This document shows positions 1 through 12,439 of a DNA stretch of 64,000 nt, in pieces (the first letter of the stretch is position 1; each line of letters opens with the position of its first letter). The position numbers were made by a program, and so were the translations under genes. Under the pieces are notes generated by a model. That model was given only the letters and a program-made list of their open reading frames with translations, made no database searches and had not been told where the DNA came from. Location of the stretch: positions 1-64,000 of the forward strand of contig JARUPY010000482.1 of NCBI GenBank assembly GCA_029817715.1, in the 5' to 3' direction. Source of the stretch: Melastoma dodecandrum (taxonomy: Eukaryota > Streptophyta > Magnoliopsida > Myrtales > Melastomataceae).

Positions 1-688
1 TTCCACGATGATCATATCCTTCCCTTTAAAACTTGGACAATTTTTTAGATGAAATTCACACATAAAGACTATTTTGAAAATGTGGTAAACAAATGGGTAA
101 ATTATACGATCACGAAAGGTGATTCGCACTGCGTCCTTTTAGCATCAATACAATGTCAATAACCAACCCAGATGCCCGTAACACTGTCAAAGGTGTGCGC
201 TGTCAATAAAGTGTACCCATTGGACGAATGCCACAGAAGGTGTCAAGTACATATCAACGATGCCCATCAATGGCCACCTTTTAAAGGCACACCTCTCTGA
301 ACCCATCTCAAATCCTAGCCCTTGTTGCACATACCCTCCCTCTCCAAGCTTCTGAGTAGTGCATCTTCTTCCCCTTCAAGCCATTAGGCCACACCATCCT
401 TGTCTCTTCCGCAAACTTTAGTTTTTTTCTATTCACACATGCTTGTCCTTCCCTTTTGCAAAGAGCGTTCGAAACCATGCCACTCATTGTTTCCTTCCTT
501 TTCCCTTCAAGCCATAAATCAGTCCTATACCATTGTGTTGAATATATTGGCCCTAAAATACAAAAAACCTACGAGTGCCTCATAATTTAGAGCATTCAGG
601 GGGGCCAAACCAAAACCCCACCAACACCTTAAGGGCTCGACGCTTGGATTGTCACTAGCCGTAACTGCACACTGATAAAATTTTATGG
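1..688. other. Flank with no recognised gene
   Basis: No coding region, RNA gene or repeat is recognised here. The only open frames are short and uncharacterised. The stretch ends at the left target-site duplication of the Athila-like element. Confidence 0.5.
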
Positions 689-693
689 TAAAG

Positions 694-2264
694 TGATAAC
701 TCTGTGAAAGTAGGGTTGTTATCCCGTATCCTTAACTGAGGCTTTAATTTGTGGTTAGTCGAGGACGAGTATTGATAGGAGATTTGGTAGGAATTTGAGT
801 CAATTTTTTAGTTTAGTTTTATTTTTAAGTCGAGTCTTATGTTATTTTCTTCTTAGTTTTTTGTTTCAATTTCGTCTCAAGTCGGTTATCTTGTTGATGC
901 CCTCTTGGATTGTCATGTGTTTATTGCAGGAAAATGAAGGAGATTTTGAAGTCTCGGACTGAAACACAGAAGAAAAGCGAAAGAGGAAGCGAAAAAAATG
1001 GACAAGAGAGCTGAGGGACGCGTCCTTCAGATCGTCAGGGACGCGTCCCTGGAGGTTCTGTAAGCTGCACGAAGCATTCTTGCGAGTTTTGAAGGCTAAC
1101 CGCTTGAGGGAGTCTTCAAGTCTTCCTAAGATTTGCATTATAGGAAGATATAGAGGGAGTCAAACTAGTTTATTTGGAGAATCTTAGGAAATATTTTCTA
1201 GGGGATCTATAATATCCTAGTTTTAGAGGTAACTCTAAGGACGCATTCCTTTTGGCTCTAAGAGTCCTTTTTCTTTTGGTGAGAGAACGGAGGTAGACAT
1301 TCGACTGAGGAGCGGAGCAAGAGGTGACGGCTTAGGTTGAAGCGGAGATCCGGGACGAGGCTACTACTACTTCTTAGATCGGAAGATGTCCCCCCAGGAT
1401 GGCGTTTCTCATCTTTTTCCTTCTATCCCGTTGATTTCTATGTCGTTATTGTGTTTCTCCTAGAACTTGGGATGAATTTTCTTTTACGTTATCGAAACTA
1501 ATTTCTCTTTTCTAAGCGACTTCAATGGAACCGTAGCGATTTTATTTAACGAAGTGAATTCCATTTTCCATCCGCGTGTTTTTATTCAAATTCGTGTTGT
1601 TACTTATTCAAATCGTTGATCTTAATGCGGTTAATTGCCTTGATCACCAATTAATTTGAACTGGAGACCTATTCGGTGCGTTTGAAAAGTTGTTTAGGTT
1701 AAGCCGTGGATTGAATAGCCTAAGTTAGCGTCATCGATGGAAAAAACGGAGCTAATTAGCGAAATGGGATAGGAATATACCGAATCGCCTTATTTAGCCA
1801 TTTAGGGTTGTTTGCATAAACATGGTGTTTTCCTACCTAGTTTAATTGCCTAGGAATAAGGAGTGATTAGCTCGATACAGGGAATACGTCCTTAGAGCTT
1901 TTCGGAAGAGGCGTAAAGGAGATAATTCGAACCCTAGGTTAGTATTGAGAATCTTGATAATCTGGAGAAATGAATGAACAAGTTAGATAATTCGTTAGGG
2001 GGAAATTGATAGTCCCCTGAGGCTATTAAAGTATTTGATTGAACTAAACTACCGTTTATTTGCATTTTTATTTCTCTCTTTTGTTTGTCATTCATCTTGT
2101 TTGACTTGACATCAATATTGTTTAAACGTGCGAGACCGCTAAGGAATCTTTCTTTTTCTGTTGATATTCTCTGTGTGGAATCGACCTCTACTTACCCTAT
2201 CTATCAACGTTAGTTAGGTTTAGCTAGATGTATTTAATTTGGCCGCCTTCGACAAGCGTGATCA
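694..2264 (+). repeat. 5' LTR of the Athila-like element
   Basis: This repeat matches 10294-11853 and the reverse complement of 17841-19323 along its whole length. It begins with TG and ends with CA. It holds the palindromic GGGACGCGTCCCT module at about 1015-1060. Compared with the other two copies it carries many extra single bases, which is odd for ordinary mutational decay. Confidence 0.88.
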
Positions 2265-2269
2265 AATTG

Positions 2270-2287
2270 TTGGCGCCGCTGCCTCAC
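2270..2287 (+). other. Primer-binding site of the Athila-like element
   Basis: TTGGCGCCGCTGCCTCAC starts six bases after the LTR end. TGGCGCCGTTGCC is the usual primer site of Athila-group elements (tRNA-Asp type from memory of the family). This copy differs by small changes. Confidence 0.65.
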
Positions 2288-2399
2288 GGGGAAATCAATT
2301 TTGCTAGAAATTTATTTTCTACTAATTCAATCACGTTTATCTACTGTTTCGATCGTTCAAGTTGTATTTAATTTTTCTTACTTAATCTTCTTTTGATAT

Positions 2400-4060
2400 T
2401 TTAATGTTAGGGTGTTAATGGTGACGAACTCGACGAGTACGGAAATTCTTCCTTTCTGATTCCTGAAATCGAAAGGACTTTTTCATTAGACTGGTTCGTG
2501 AGAAAGCTAGAGCACAACAAAGCAACTATTGGATCGGAAACCTAATTCTACCCTCAACAGAACGAGGGACAGACAGGACATTTGATAACAGGCCCGATGT
2601 AGGAATTCACTTCAGCAACAACCTCACATTAATCGGTTCTGGTATCTCGTTGCGCCTGTGATTCAAGCTCGGGAACTTTGAGATAAAAACTTCAGTGAAT
2701 CCAGATGATTTAGAATTCAAGATGATGTTTTTGAGGGTTCATATTGAGGATCCACATGAGCCATTTGAGGCAAGTTTCTTGAAGCATTTGTGACAGTTTC
2801 GACCCCCAGGGCAAAACGGAGTACCACAAGGATGCAGTTCTGATTGGAATGTTATTTCCATTCTCCTATGACGGATAAAAAAAATTTGAGCATGGAGTTG
2901 GTTAAACTCGCTACCACTCGGCTGGATCAATCATGTACTTTGGGAACAGATGGAAGAAAGCGTTTCCTAGATCCAATATTTCCCGCCATCCAAGATAATC
3001 CCAACATGAAGGAATGAAATTTGCACATTCCAAAAGCAACATGAGACAGAAACTTTCGTGGAGCTTGGGGAAGCGCTTACAAAAATTTATTAAATTCAGT
3101 GCCCATATCATGATCTACCGGATGGCGAATAATTGGAAGCCTTTCTACAAATGGGTTTGTCGAAACATCGCGCAAGGACCTCAATTGTAGCATCTAAACA
3201 GATCATTCCTACAAAAATCATACATAAGAAGGGAAGGGGAGCTTCTGGAGACTCATGGGGAGAAATCATGATGTAACCGAGTCAATCGTTCGGACCAACC
3301 CGGAATAAGTGGTAGAAAAGTTTTCGGGTGCTCATGAACTGTATGCACTCACATCTATTCAAAGCGCAGATGATCGGCAGTTGGCACAAGAAGTTTGAGT
3401 CGGTGAAATGTGCAATCCATCCAGAGTACAACTAGAGGATGTGAAAATTTTGCGGTGGTGGACATGTAACATATCAATGCTCTGCTAGCCATGGAGGAGG
3501 CTAATTTTATAGGAAATTAGAGGAACAGTCCTTATTCCAACACGTATAATCCGGTGGAGAAGAACCATCCTAGACTTATCACTTCTTGGAAGAGGGCAAG
3601 CAAAACAGTGGATCATCGAGTAGCGCAAACCTCCTGGGGTTTCAGCAACCCAAAGCCCAGAAAACCTAGAAAAGAAGACGAATTTTGGAGGAATTGATGA
3701 TGAAATAAAAAAGTTTTAACAAAAGCAAATCAAGATGCCATAATAAAAAATCAAACAGCAATCAATCAGGAACTTGGAGAATCAAGTCAAGCCGGCTACG
3801 CTCAAGCCATATGAATCATCACAGTCAACAAGGAGGGTTTGCCAAGTGATACTGAGGTTAATCCATGAGAAATATGTTAATGGCAGTATAAACTTTTGAG
3901 TAACGGCCCGGGCACTTTGAGAGAAAGCACCCCCAAAGGTTTGGTCGAGTGACAACAATAAAAGCCCAAGTGAGATTAACTGATCTTCCACAAAGACCAA
4001 CCAATGAGGGGGCGAACACGTCTAGTGCTGAACAAAGGACAAAAATCATTGAACTTCAAG
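2400..4060 (+). pseudogene. Athila gag remnant
   Basis: Scattered short frames read as an Athila-type gag. Around 2740-3110 are pieces resembling the capsid region (a DPHEPFE-like start, then FPFS, KF.K.FP and TAKLRNEI-like remnants). Around 3640-3930 is the gag C-terminus, with a PPGFQ motif and then GLPSDTEVNP, a signature before the protease in Athila gags. Frames change every few dozen codons because of small indels, so no protein can be made. This is recognition by eye from translated pieces; an alignment would set exact limits. Confidence 0.65.
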
Positions 4061-4329
4061 AATTTTCCACAGAACTGTGAAAGGATGCGTCCACCGAATC
4101 TGGAGGGACGCGTCCCTGAACATTCTGTGGAAGAAGCAGCGCAGAAGGGATCGTGACCCTGGCCAACTGATGGACGTGTCCCTCCCCCCCAACTGATCAA
4201 CCACATCGTCCCCCTAACTTGGATAATTACCCATACATGGGTAAGATAGATACGCCCACCACCATTCCCATTCCCTCAAAGAGCAAAGAAGCATGATGAA
4301 GCCTCAATTCCGTAAGTTTCTCCTCGACG

Positions 4330-5110
4330 TGTTTAAGAAACTCCATCTATTAATAACATTTCTCTTTTGCGCAGAAGCTCGTTGAATCAGATGTCCGAGC
4401 TAACGTCAATGTTCATGAAGGACCTATCGAAAGAAAAGAAGGTTAGGTGAGTTTGAAACCCGTCGCACTAACGAGGAATGTAGTGCCTACATATTGCAAC
4501 CGCAAAACTTCCTCACCTAAGCTTAAAAGGATCCAGGTAGTTTTCTACTATCCCTTGCACAATATTTGGTTTCGCAATTCCAATGGTAAAGGCTCTGTGG
4601 TGATCTTGGCGCAAGTATTAATCTTATGCCTTTATTTATCTGTATACCCATAGAGTTAGGTTTGGGGGAAGTGAAACCTAACGTCTGCGTGACATTGCAG
4701 TTTAGCTGAGTAGATCAATAACATATCCTAGGGGGTATTGTTGAAAGATGTGCTTTTTTTTTTTGTTAAAGTGGATAAATTTTATCTTTCCCAGCGGATT
4801 TTTTGTAGTCTTTATGAGATTTTGAGGAAGATAAAAATATCCCCATACATTTTAGGGAGACCATGTCTTGGCAACCAGGTAGAGCCCTCATTGATGTTCA
4901 AAAAGGTGAAATGACCATCTCTTCGGGTTAATGATGAGGAGGTGACATATTATGTTTTTAAAATACGCTGAAGTGGCCCGAATGAAATTGATGAATGCCT
5001 TTCTAATTGAAGATGTTTTGAGCAGGTACTCTAACAGAGATTCCATATGAGGATCCACTTGAAATTGCAATGAACTCAACCGTCATCCAGACAATGAAGA
5101 AGTACAATGA
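4330..5110 (+). pseudogene. Athila aspartic protease region remnant
   Basis: Translated pieces match the Athila protease stretch. First comes MSELTSMFMKDL-like and ECSAYILQ-like sequence, then TIPC. About 4590-4660 corresponds to the catalytic loop region (family ALCDLGASINLMP), where ATCTTATGCCTTTATTTATC gives the LMPLSI part. The downstream GRALIDVQKGEMT block at about 4880-4915 is well kept. Frameshifts interrupt all of it. It sits between gag and RT, as in a normal pol. Confidence 0.65.
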
Positions 5111-5480
5111 AGTGGATATAACAGCAATGGATGCAATACCACACATGTTTAAGCGAGGGGCGCATTATATGAAGCCTTGAGGAGGCCGAAAACAGTGGGA
5201 AACATAATCCGATGAAACCATCTATTGAAGAAACCCACCCCAGATTACAGCTGAAACCATTACCTGAACACTCTGAGGTATGTCATATCTTTGGAAAGTA
5301 ATGAAACCTCTACCCATTATTATTTCGTCGGCACTAACAATTACACAGGAAGAGAAATTAACTTCAAGTCTTGAGGGAATACTGCAACGATCGTTAGGTT
5401 AGACCAATTGCTGAGTAGTCGAGGAATCAGTCCGTCAATCTACATGCACAAGATTCTGTTTGGAGGAAAACCATAAGGAT

Positions 5481-5499
5481 TATTTTTTTTTTTTTTATT

Positions 5500-5530
<31 letters not shown>

Positions 5531-5666
5531 TTTTTATTTATTTTTATTTATTTTATTTATTTTATTTATTTTATTTATTTTATTTATTTTATTTATTTTT
5601 ATTTATTTTTATTTATTTTTATTTATTTTTTTTATTTTTTATTTTTTTTTTTTTATTTTTTTTTTT
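5481..5666. repeat. T-rich low-complexity tract, (TTTTA)n/(TTTA)n
   Basis: About 186 bases made only of T and A in ATTTT, TTTA and similar units, on the + strand. It lies between the protease and reverse transcriptase remnants of the Athila-like element. It is probably a slippage-expanded microsatellite. The open frame running through it (Phe/Tyr/Ile/Leu only) is not a gene. Confidence 0.9.
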
Positions 5667-5839
5667 GCCCGGTGGAGAATCAACGACGACTCAACCCAAA
5701 CATGAAGGAAATAGTCAAATGAGCTTGATGCAGGTATAATATAGATCCCGATTTCTGATAGTTCATGGGTGAGTCCTGTGTAAGTGGTGTACCTAAGAAA
5801 GGTGGGATGACTAGTGGGCTCCAATGAAAAGAATGAGCT

Positions 5840-7130
5840 CATCTCCCTACGCGAACCGGTGACTGGGTTGAGCGAGTGTGCATGGATTATAGGCAAGTTG
5901 AATAAAGCTACAAGAAAGGGATCATTTCCCCACTTCCTTTTATCGATCAAATGTTGGGATCGTCTAGCAGGTAAAAGAATATTTTAATTGCTTTCTAGAT
6001 GGTTATTCTGGGTAATGAAACGCAAATAACCATAAAGCTGCAGAAGACCAAGAAAAGACCACTTTCCAACATGCACCATAATGGTACGTTCGCTTTTCGT
6101 CGAATGCCTTTTGTGTCCTATGTAATGCCTCCAACCACGTTTCAGAGATGCCATGGAATGGCTATTTTTTACTGATATGGTTGCAGTAATGCCTTGAAGT
6201 CTCTATGGAGTGATTTTTCTATCTCTTGGAATGTCTTTCCTATGATTGCTTGACAAATTTAGCTCGTGTGCTGAAACGGTTCTGAAGAAACAAACCTTAT
6301 TTTTAAATTGGGAAAAATGCCATTGTTAATGTTTCGGAAGGGTATTGTTCTTCGGACACAAGGATATCAAACAATGGGATTGAAGTGGATCGAGCAAAAA
6401 TAGAAACCGATATGAGAAAGTTGCCCCGCCACCAACATCAGTCAAAGCAATTCGAAAGCTTTCTTGGACATGCAGGGATTTTTACAAGAAGGGTAGGATT
6501 TTACAGACCAAGGTTTTAAACAATGAACTTTTCCAAAATCTCCAAGCCACTTTGCAATCTTCTTAGAGAAAGGACAAGTCCTGTTATGTTCGACTGATTG
6601 ACTGTCTTAGGTTTCCTTCAAACGAGCTCAAACAAAGTTTAATTTTCTGCCCCTTATAGTTATTGCACCTGATTGGAATTATTAAACCATTTGAACTAAT
6701 GTGTGATGCCAGCGATTACGCGGCTCGGAGCGCCGTATCCTTAGGACCACGAGTAAAGCAACGTATTTCATGTCATTTACTATGCAAAGGTCAGAACTCA
6801 TGATGATGCTCAGGTAAATTAACACATACCACAAAAAAAGAGTTGCTTGCGATTGCGTCTATCGCCTTTGATAAATTTCGTAGTTATCTTTGTTTGGTAC
6901 GAAAGTTATTGTTTTCACTGGTCCATTCTGCCATCAAGTACTTTGATCTCAAAGAAAGAGGCAAAGCCAAGATTCATCAGGTGGGTTCTTCTTTTACAAA
7001 GGGGGTAAGATGATCTTGAAATTATGACAGAAAAAGTGAATCCGAAAACCAAGTTGCGGATCATTTTATCGAGGTTAGAAAATGCGAACTTCATCTCCTG
7101 AACCATATTGCTAGCTTAATGACAGTCATT
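5840..7130 (+). pseudogene. Athila reverse transcriptase and RNase H remnant
   Basis: Pieces in shifting frames read as an Athila RT. Around 5880-5970 is a DYR-KLN-TRKGSFP-like block ending in a DRLAG motif. FLDGYSG is at about 5994-6015, a KTTF then GTFAFRRMPFG block at about 6055-6115, and a VFMDDFS-like catalytic site at about 6205-6230. RNase H follows, with a CDASDYA block near 6705-6725 and a tether ending near 7100. Catalytic blocks are recognisable but every one is separated by frameshifts. Confidence 0.72.
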
Positions 7131-7309
7131 CCCTAAATGAACAATTGTTTGCTATGAAGCTGATTTGGCGTGCCCCTTTGGTAATGCCGACTTTGTGAAT
7201 TATATTGTTTCACTAACCATATTCCCCTCCGACTTTACTCCTCAACAAAAGAAGAAATTTTTTGCATGACGTACGACTACTACATGTGGGATGAACCGTT
7301 TCTCTTTAG

Positions 7310-8480
7310 AGCATTGTGCCTGATCAAGTTATTCAGGAGATGTGTGCCAGAGGAAGAAATCAAAGCAGCATCCTCTAGCACATTGCCACTCCATCACCTC
7401 CTGTGGCGGACACGTTTGGAGGAGACCGAAACATCAAGCTAAAAGTTTTTTTGCAATCAGGATTCTATTGGCCGACTCTTTTCAAGGAGTCCATATAATT
7501 TTGTTGCATTCTTGTGACAGGTGTCTAACCGTGTGGTAAACATCAACCAGGCAGACACGAGATGCCGTTTGCAAAGCATCCTTGAAGTTGAAGCATCTTA
7601 GATGTGTGGGGTATCGATTTTATGGTGTCGCCTTTACATTTCATCTTTCACACAATAAGTATATCCTTATGGCTGTTGATTATGTTTCGAAGTGGGTGGA
7701 AGCAGCTAGCGCTGCCTTCTAATGATTCTAAAGGTCGTAGTTGCAAGTTTTTGAAAAAGCAGATTTTACACCGCCACAAACGCCAGATTTGGCACACCAC
7801 GGGCTATCATAACGACGAAGGGACTCACTTCTGCAAACCACTATTTTGATCAACTCACTGAAAAAGTATGGTATCAAGCATCAAGATAGCTACAGCTGAA
7901 TCACCCACAGACGAGCCAAGGCAAGTTCGACAGTCTCTAATTGGGAAATCAAGTGTATTTTTAGAGAAAACGAGTATGTCCCAACGTAGGAATGGATTGG
8001 TCACACGAAGTTAGACGATGCATTGGTGGGCATACAGGGACAGCGTATAAAAATCCAATTGGGATGTTCACCGTACAAGAATGGTCCTTTGCTGCAAGGC
8101 ATGTCATCTTCCGGTGGAACTCGATCACAATGGCGTATTGGTGCTCTGAAAAAGTTTTGAACTTAAATCTCTCGAAAAGCCGGATGTAAGACTACTACTT
8201 CAATTGAACGAGCTTGATTGAACTTCGGTTGCAAGCATATGACAGTGCCGAGAGTGTACAAGGACAAGACAAAAGAAATGGCACGATGGTAAGATCATAC
8301 CCAGCACACTTCCCACACCGTCCCAAGTTCGAGACAAATCCAACTGGTATTGCTGTTCAACTCCCGAGCTCAAATTATTCCCTGGTGAAACTAAAATCGC
8401 GATGGTCGGGCCCTTTCCAGAGTTGTTGAAGTATTTTCCCATATGGGAGCAATTGAAATGTTTTAGATCTGAGAGTTCGG
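7310..8480 (+). pseudogene. Athila integrase and C-terminal region remnant
   Basis: The core begins at about 7595 with LDVWGIDFM, followed by an AVDYVSKWVEAA block at about 7670-7715, a FLKKQI block and a GTHFCN block near 7820-7840. An HPQTSG-like and NREIK-like zone is heavily altered. The post-integrase region gives LNELDELRLQAYDSAE at about 8198-8245, then KLKSRWSGPF at about 8390-8420, typical of Athila. Frames are broken repeatedly, so there is no functional product. Confidence 0.75.
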
Positions 8481-10293
8481 GAAAGATAACTCGAAGTAAA
8501 TGGGACAAACGGCTAAAACATTGTAATCGGGGAAGCTTTGAACTAGAAACATCATCGATTAACTTGAAGAGAGCCTTGAAAAACGATGAATGATAGTCGA
8601 AGCTGATGACTATAAATCAGAGCGCTTCTCGGAGGCAACCCGAGTTTTACTTTATTTTTTTCATTTTCATTGATATTTTTGCATAAGTTTCATTTTTTCT
8701 TATTTTAACTTTTTATTGACAAATTTTTGTTTTATTTTTGCAAGAAAAAATTCAAGGACTGCGTCCCTCACCAGCCGAGGATCGCGACCTCGGGCATTCT
8801 GCAATTTTTAACAGAATCATGGAGGAACGCATCCTCCAATTTGAAGGACGTGTCCCTCCCGAAAAAAAAAAGAAAGAGCAACAACAAAATTATAAAATAG
8901 TTATAAATTCTTTTTAAGGGACAACCCTAAACCCATTTTTTTTGTGCAGCCTTCGTTTGCCCCGATTTTCCTGAAGGAGGTAGAGAGCTTGGATATTTTT
9001 TTCGGATAATGAACAACCCCCACAGACCTTGAGGACGAAAATGATGATGATGACGGCAACGACTAGCTCACCCCAGGGGAAGTAACTATAGGTTATCTTC
9101 ATCTCTTACTATTTCATATTCTACATCGGGGCGATGTCTAGTCTAGGTTTGGTGGTGTTGTTTTGTGCTGCAAAAGTATGCCTTTATCTATGTGCGATTT
9201 TTGGGTTGATAGTCATTTCTAATTTATTGCTTGCCTAGTAAGTGTTTTGATTTTTAGTTTTGATTTTTTTAGGTCATTTCTAGAGTAAGTCTAGGTGTGT
9301 CTAATCCTCTTCAGTAGACTTGAACGATAACTTTGATGAGCTGACCGCTTATTCGATGGATGAACTATATACATATTAATCGCCACGAGACCTCTATACG
9401 ACTTATGGAAGAAGTGGATAATTGAGTTTTAATTGAGTGATTAAACCTGTCTATTTTTTTTGTGGGCAAACGAATTCTTCCGTATCGTATGGATTGTGTA
9501 GTGAGTGAAAACAATTCTTCGAAATCTAATAATGCATAGTAGTTGGTGTTGAGTGGAGGGCTGGCTAGACAATTGATTAGGGGATTGAAAGCAAGTCCCA
9601 AAAAGAAAAAAAAAAGAGATGAAAAAGAAATGTAAAAAAAAAATGGCTAACCAATGACTCTGAGTACCAATGTTTAGGCGTGTGAAAAAGAAAAGTAAGG
9701 AAAAAAAAGATGAAAAGAAATGTGACTAGCGCCTAAATATGTACTTGTGGTGTGAGTCCTTTTGGTGTACATCGAGAATTGAAATCCCGCAGGGGTGCTT
9801 CATCAGCCTAATGCCTTGGTCCAACTGGACCAGGAGTCATTGATCAAATACTCCGTGTACAATGGGTACATTAGAAATGTGATGAAAACATTTAAGAGTC
9901 GTGTAAGTTTGGAATAAAGTTTGTGGTTGAGAAAGATTGTCTTGATAAATCCTGAGTGACGGGTGGATGATTAGTGATTTGGTTTGGTTTTCTACGAAGT
10001 GCCGATCTAATATGTTTTCTATTGGAAGTCCTTTTATTGATGAGTTTTCACTATATGTGACATAGACCGAGTTGATCGTTGTGAACATTTCTGTGAAGTT
10101 TGATCAACAAATTGAATGGTTTTTATTGACAAAATGAACTCGACCCAACGGAAGTGGAGCATGTGTATAGCTAGGAGAATAGAAAGGAGGGTTGCTCATA
10201 TTGGATTGAAGTAGGGTATTGCTGAAGAGTTATCTTGGTGTTTATCTCTTTTCATTGCTCGAGGACTATCAAAAATTGTAGGTATTGGTGCTG
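8481..10293 (+). other. Athila 3' internal spacer, no gene
   Basis: Non-coding internal sequence between the integrase end and the 3' LTR. It contains another copy of the GGACGCGTCC-type palindromic module (about 8757-8862) and purine-rich stretches at about 9600-9720. No env-like frame is recognised. Confidence 0.55.
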
Positions 10294-11853
10294 TGATAAC
10301 TCTGTTGAAAGTAGGGTTGTTTTCGTCATCCTTAACGAGGCTTTAATGAGGGTTAGTCGGATAACGAGTATTGATAGGGATTTGGTAGGATTTGAGTCCA
10401 TTTTTTTAGTTTAGTTTTATTTAAAGTCGATTCTTTGTTATTTTCTTAGTTTTTTGTTTTCTATTTCGTCTCGAGTCCGGTTATCTTGTTGATGCCTCTT
10501 GAGTTTTGTCCATGTGTTTACATGCAGTCGAAAATGAAGGAGATTTTGAAGCTCGTGAGACGTGAAGAAAAAGCGAAGAGGAGCGAAAAAATGGACAGAG
10601 AAGCTGAGGGACCGCGTCCGTTCAGATCTCATGGACGCGTCCACTGGAGGTTCTGTAGCTGACGAAGCTTTATTGCGAGTATTTTAGAAGGCTCACCAGC
10701 TTAAGGAGTCTTCAAGTCTTCCCTAAGACTGCATTATGGAGATATAGATGATCAACTAGTTATTTAGTTGGTTAGTTTTAGATTTATTTTAATTTTTATT
10801 CTCCCCTTAGAAATATTGCCTAGATTTGGAGAATCTTAGGAAATATTTTCTAGGGGATCTATATATCCTAGTTTTTACAGGTAACTCTAACTAAGGACCA
10901 TTCCTTTTGAGCTATTTAAGAGTCTTTTCTTTGGTGAAGAACGGAGGAGACAATCGTTTGAGGAGCGGAGAAAGAGGTGACGGCTAAGGGTTTTGTAAGC
11001 GTGAGAATTCGGAGACGAGGCTACTACTTCTTAGATTCGGAAGATCGGAGGGTAGGCGCGTTTCTCTCTTTTCCTTCTTTCCCGTTGATTTCTATGTCGT
11101 TATTGTTTTCTCCTGAATTTGGGATGAATTTCTTTTAACGTTATGAACTAATTTCTTTTACTAGGACTTCAATGGAACCTAGCGATTTTATTTAACGAGT
11201 GAATTCCTTTTCTCCGTGTTATTCAAATTCGTGTTGTTACTTATTCAAATCTTGATCTTAATGCTGTTAATTACCTGATCCACCAATTAATTTGAACTGG
11301 AGACCTATTCGGGCTTGAAAAGTTGTTTAGGTTAAGCCGTGGATTGAATAGCCTAAGTTAGCGTCTCGTTGGTAAACGGAGCTAATTAGCGAAAGGGATA
11401 GGAATATACCGAATCGCCTTAGGTAGCCATTTAGGGTCGTTTCATAATGGGTTCCCACTAGTTAATTTGCCTAGGAATAGAGTGATTAGCTCGATACAGG
11501 GAATACGTCCTTAGAGCTTTCGGAAGAGGCGTAAGGAGATAATCGAACCCTAGGTTAGTATTGAAGATTTGATAACTGGAGAAAGGAAGGAACGAGTTAG
11601 ATAATTCGTTAGGGGAAATTGATAGTCCTAGGCTTTTAATATTTGATTGAAACTACCGTTTATTTGCATTTTTATTTCTCTCTTTTGTTATCATTCATCT
11701 TGTTTGACTTGACCTCAATATTGTTAAACCGTGCGACCGCTAGGAATTTCTTTCTCTGTTGATTCTCTGTGGGATCGACCTCTACTTACCCTATCTACAA
11801 GTTAGTTAGGTTTGCTAGAGTATTTAATTTGCCGCCTTCGACAAGCGTGATCA
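10294..11853 (+). repeat. 3' LTR of the Athila-like element
   Basis: Matches the 5' LTR. It starts TGATAACTCTG and ends GTGATCA, followed directly by the TAAAG duplication. Relative to 694-2264 it keeps a block at about 10755-10825 that is also present in the solo LTR, so the 5' LTR has lost it. Confidence 0.88.
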
Positions 11854-11858
11854 TAAAG

Positions 11859-12439
11859 TAACGCCTAACTGGGAACCACTCCATTGATGGGGGTTGCGAT
11901 GGCTTTTTTTTTTCAATATTCTTATCCATGGAGTACAATAAGAGTAGAAAATGTATAGTAAAGCACGATATTCTATAATGTGCATCTCAAGGAAGCAAGG
12001 ATCATGGGAGGCACTTACCAACCAAAGAGGATAGTGGAAGGTACCCAGATATTGTGAATAGGTGGAGGGTGTCAGCAGAAGGAAAGTAAAAACGTGCAGG
12101 ATGGTTGAGGAGTACGTGCTCTGTGTTATCAACAGAAGAAGAGTGAATGTGTTATGCAAAATGTTCAAGGAAGCTGTGAAGTGAAACATTAGATGTAATC
12201 AAGCTCATCAGGTGGGCTTTTATTAGTTAAGGGCCTAGAACTAATTCTAGGCTCATAAGGTCAGACGCCCAAGGCTCTATTGTTAAATGAAGGTCGATGG
12301 TGGTTAGGCCTTTGTAACTACCAAAATAAGAGAGTTTGGAGTGTACCCGAATAGAAGGTTCAAATTTTTCAGTATTGAACAATTTTCCCTTTAGTTTTTT
12401 GAAGTGCAATAGATCATAACCTTGCATTCCTGGTACCAA
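11859..12439. other. Unassigned stretch before a copia relic
   Basis: No gene is recognised. It may include LTR sequence of the following copia relic, but no paired repeat is visible to prove this. Confidence 0.35.

Larger units (their letters stand above)
694..11853 (+). mobile_element. Athila-like Ty3/gypsy LTR retrotransposon, degenerate
   Basis: Two similar terminal repeats of about 1.57 kb (694-2264 and 10294-11853) enclose a gag-protease-RT-RNase H-integrase order read on the + strand. Both LTRs begin TGATAACTC and end GTGATCA. The 5-bp duplication TAAAG sits immediately outside both ends (689-693 and 11854-11858), so the outer borders are precise. A primer-binding-like site TTGGCGCCGCTGCC follows the left LTR, as in Athila-group elements. 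LTR length, total length (11.2 kb) and the integrase and post-integrase sequence fit Athila. No frame stays open for more than about 100 codons, so the element is non-autonomous today. About 1.8 kb between integrase and 3' LTR is non-coding; an env-like ORF, present in some Athila elements, is not recognisable. Confidence 0.88.

Noticed and set aside
5460..5705. 81-codon open frame, + strand, Phe/Leu/Tyr/Ile rich
   Set aside because: It is a translation of the T-rich low-complexity tract, not a membrane protein gene.
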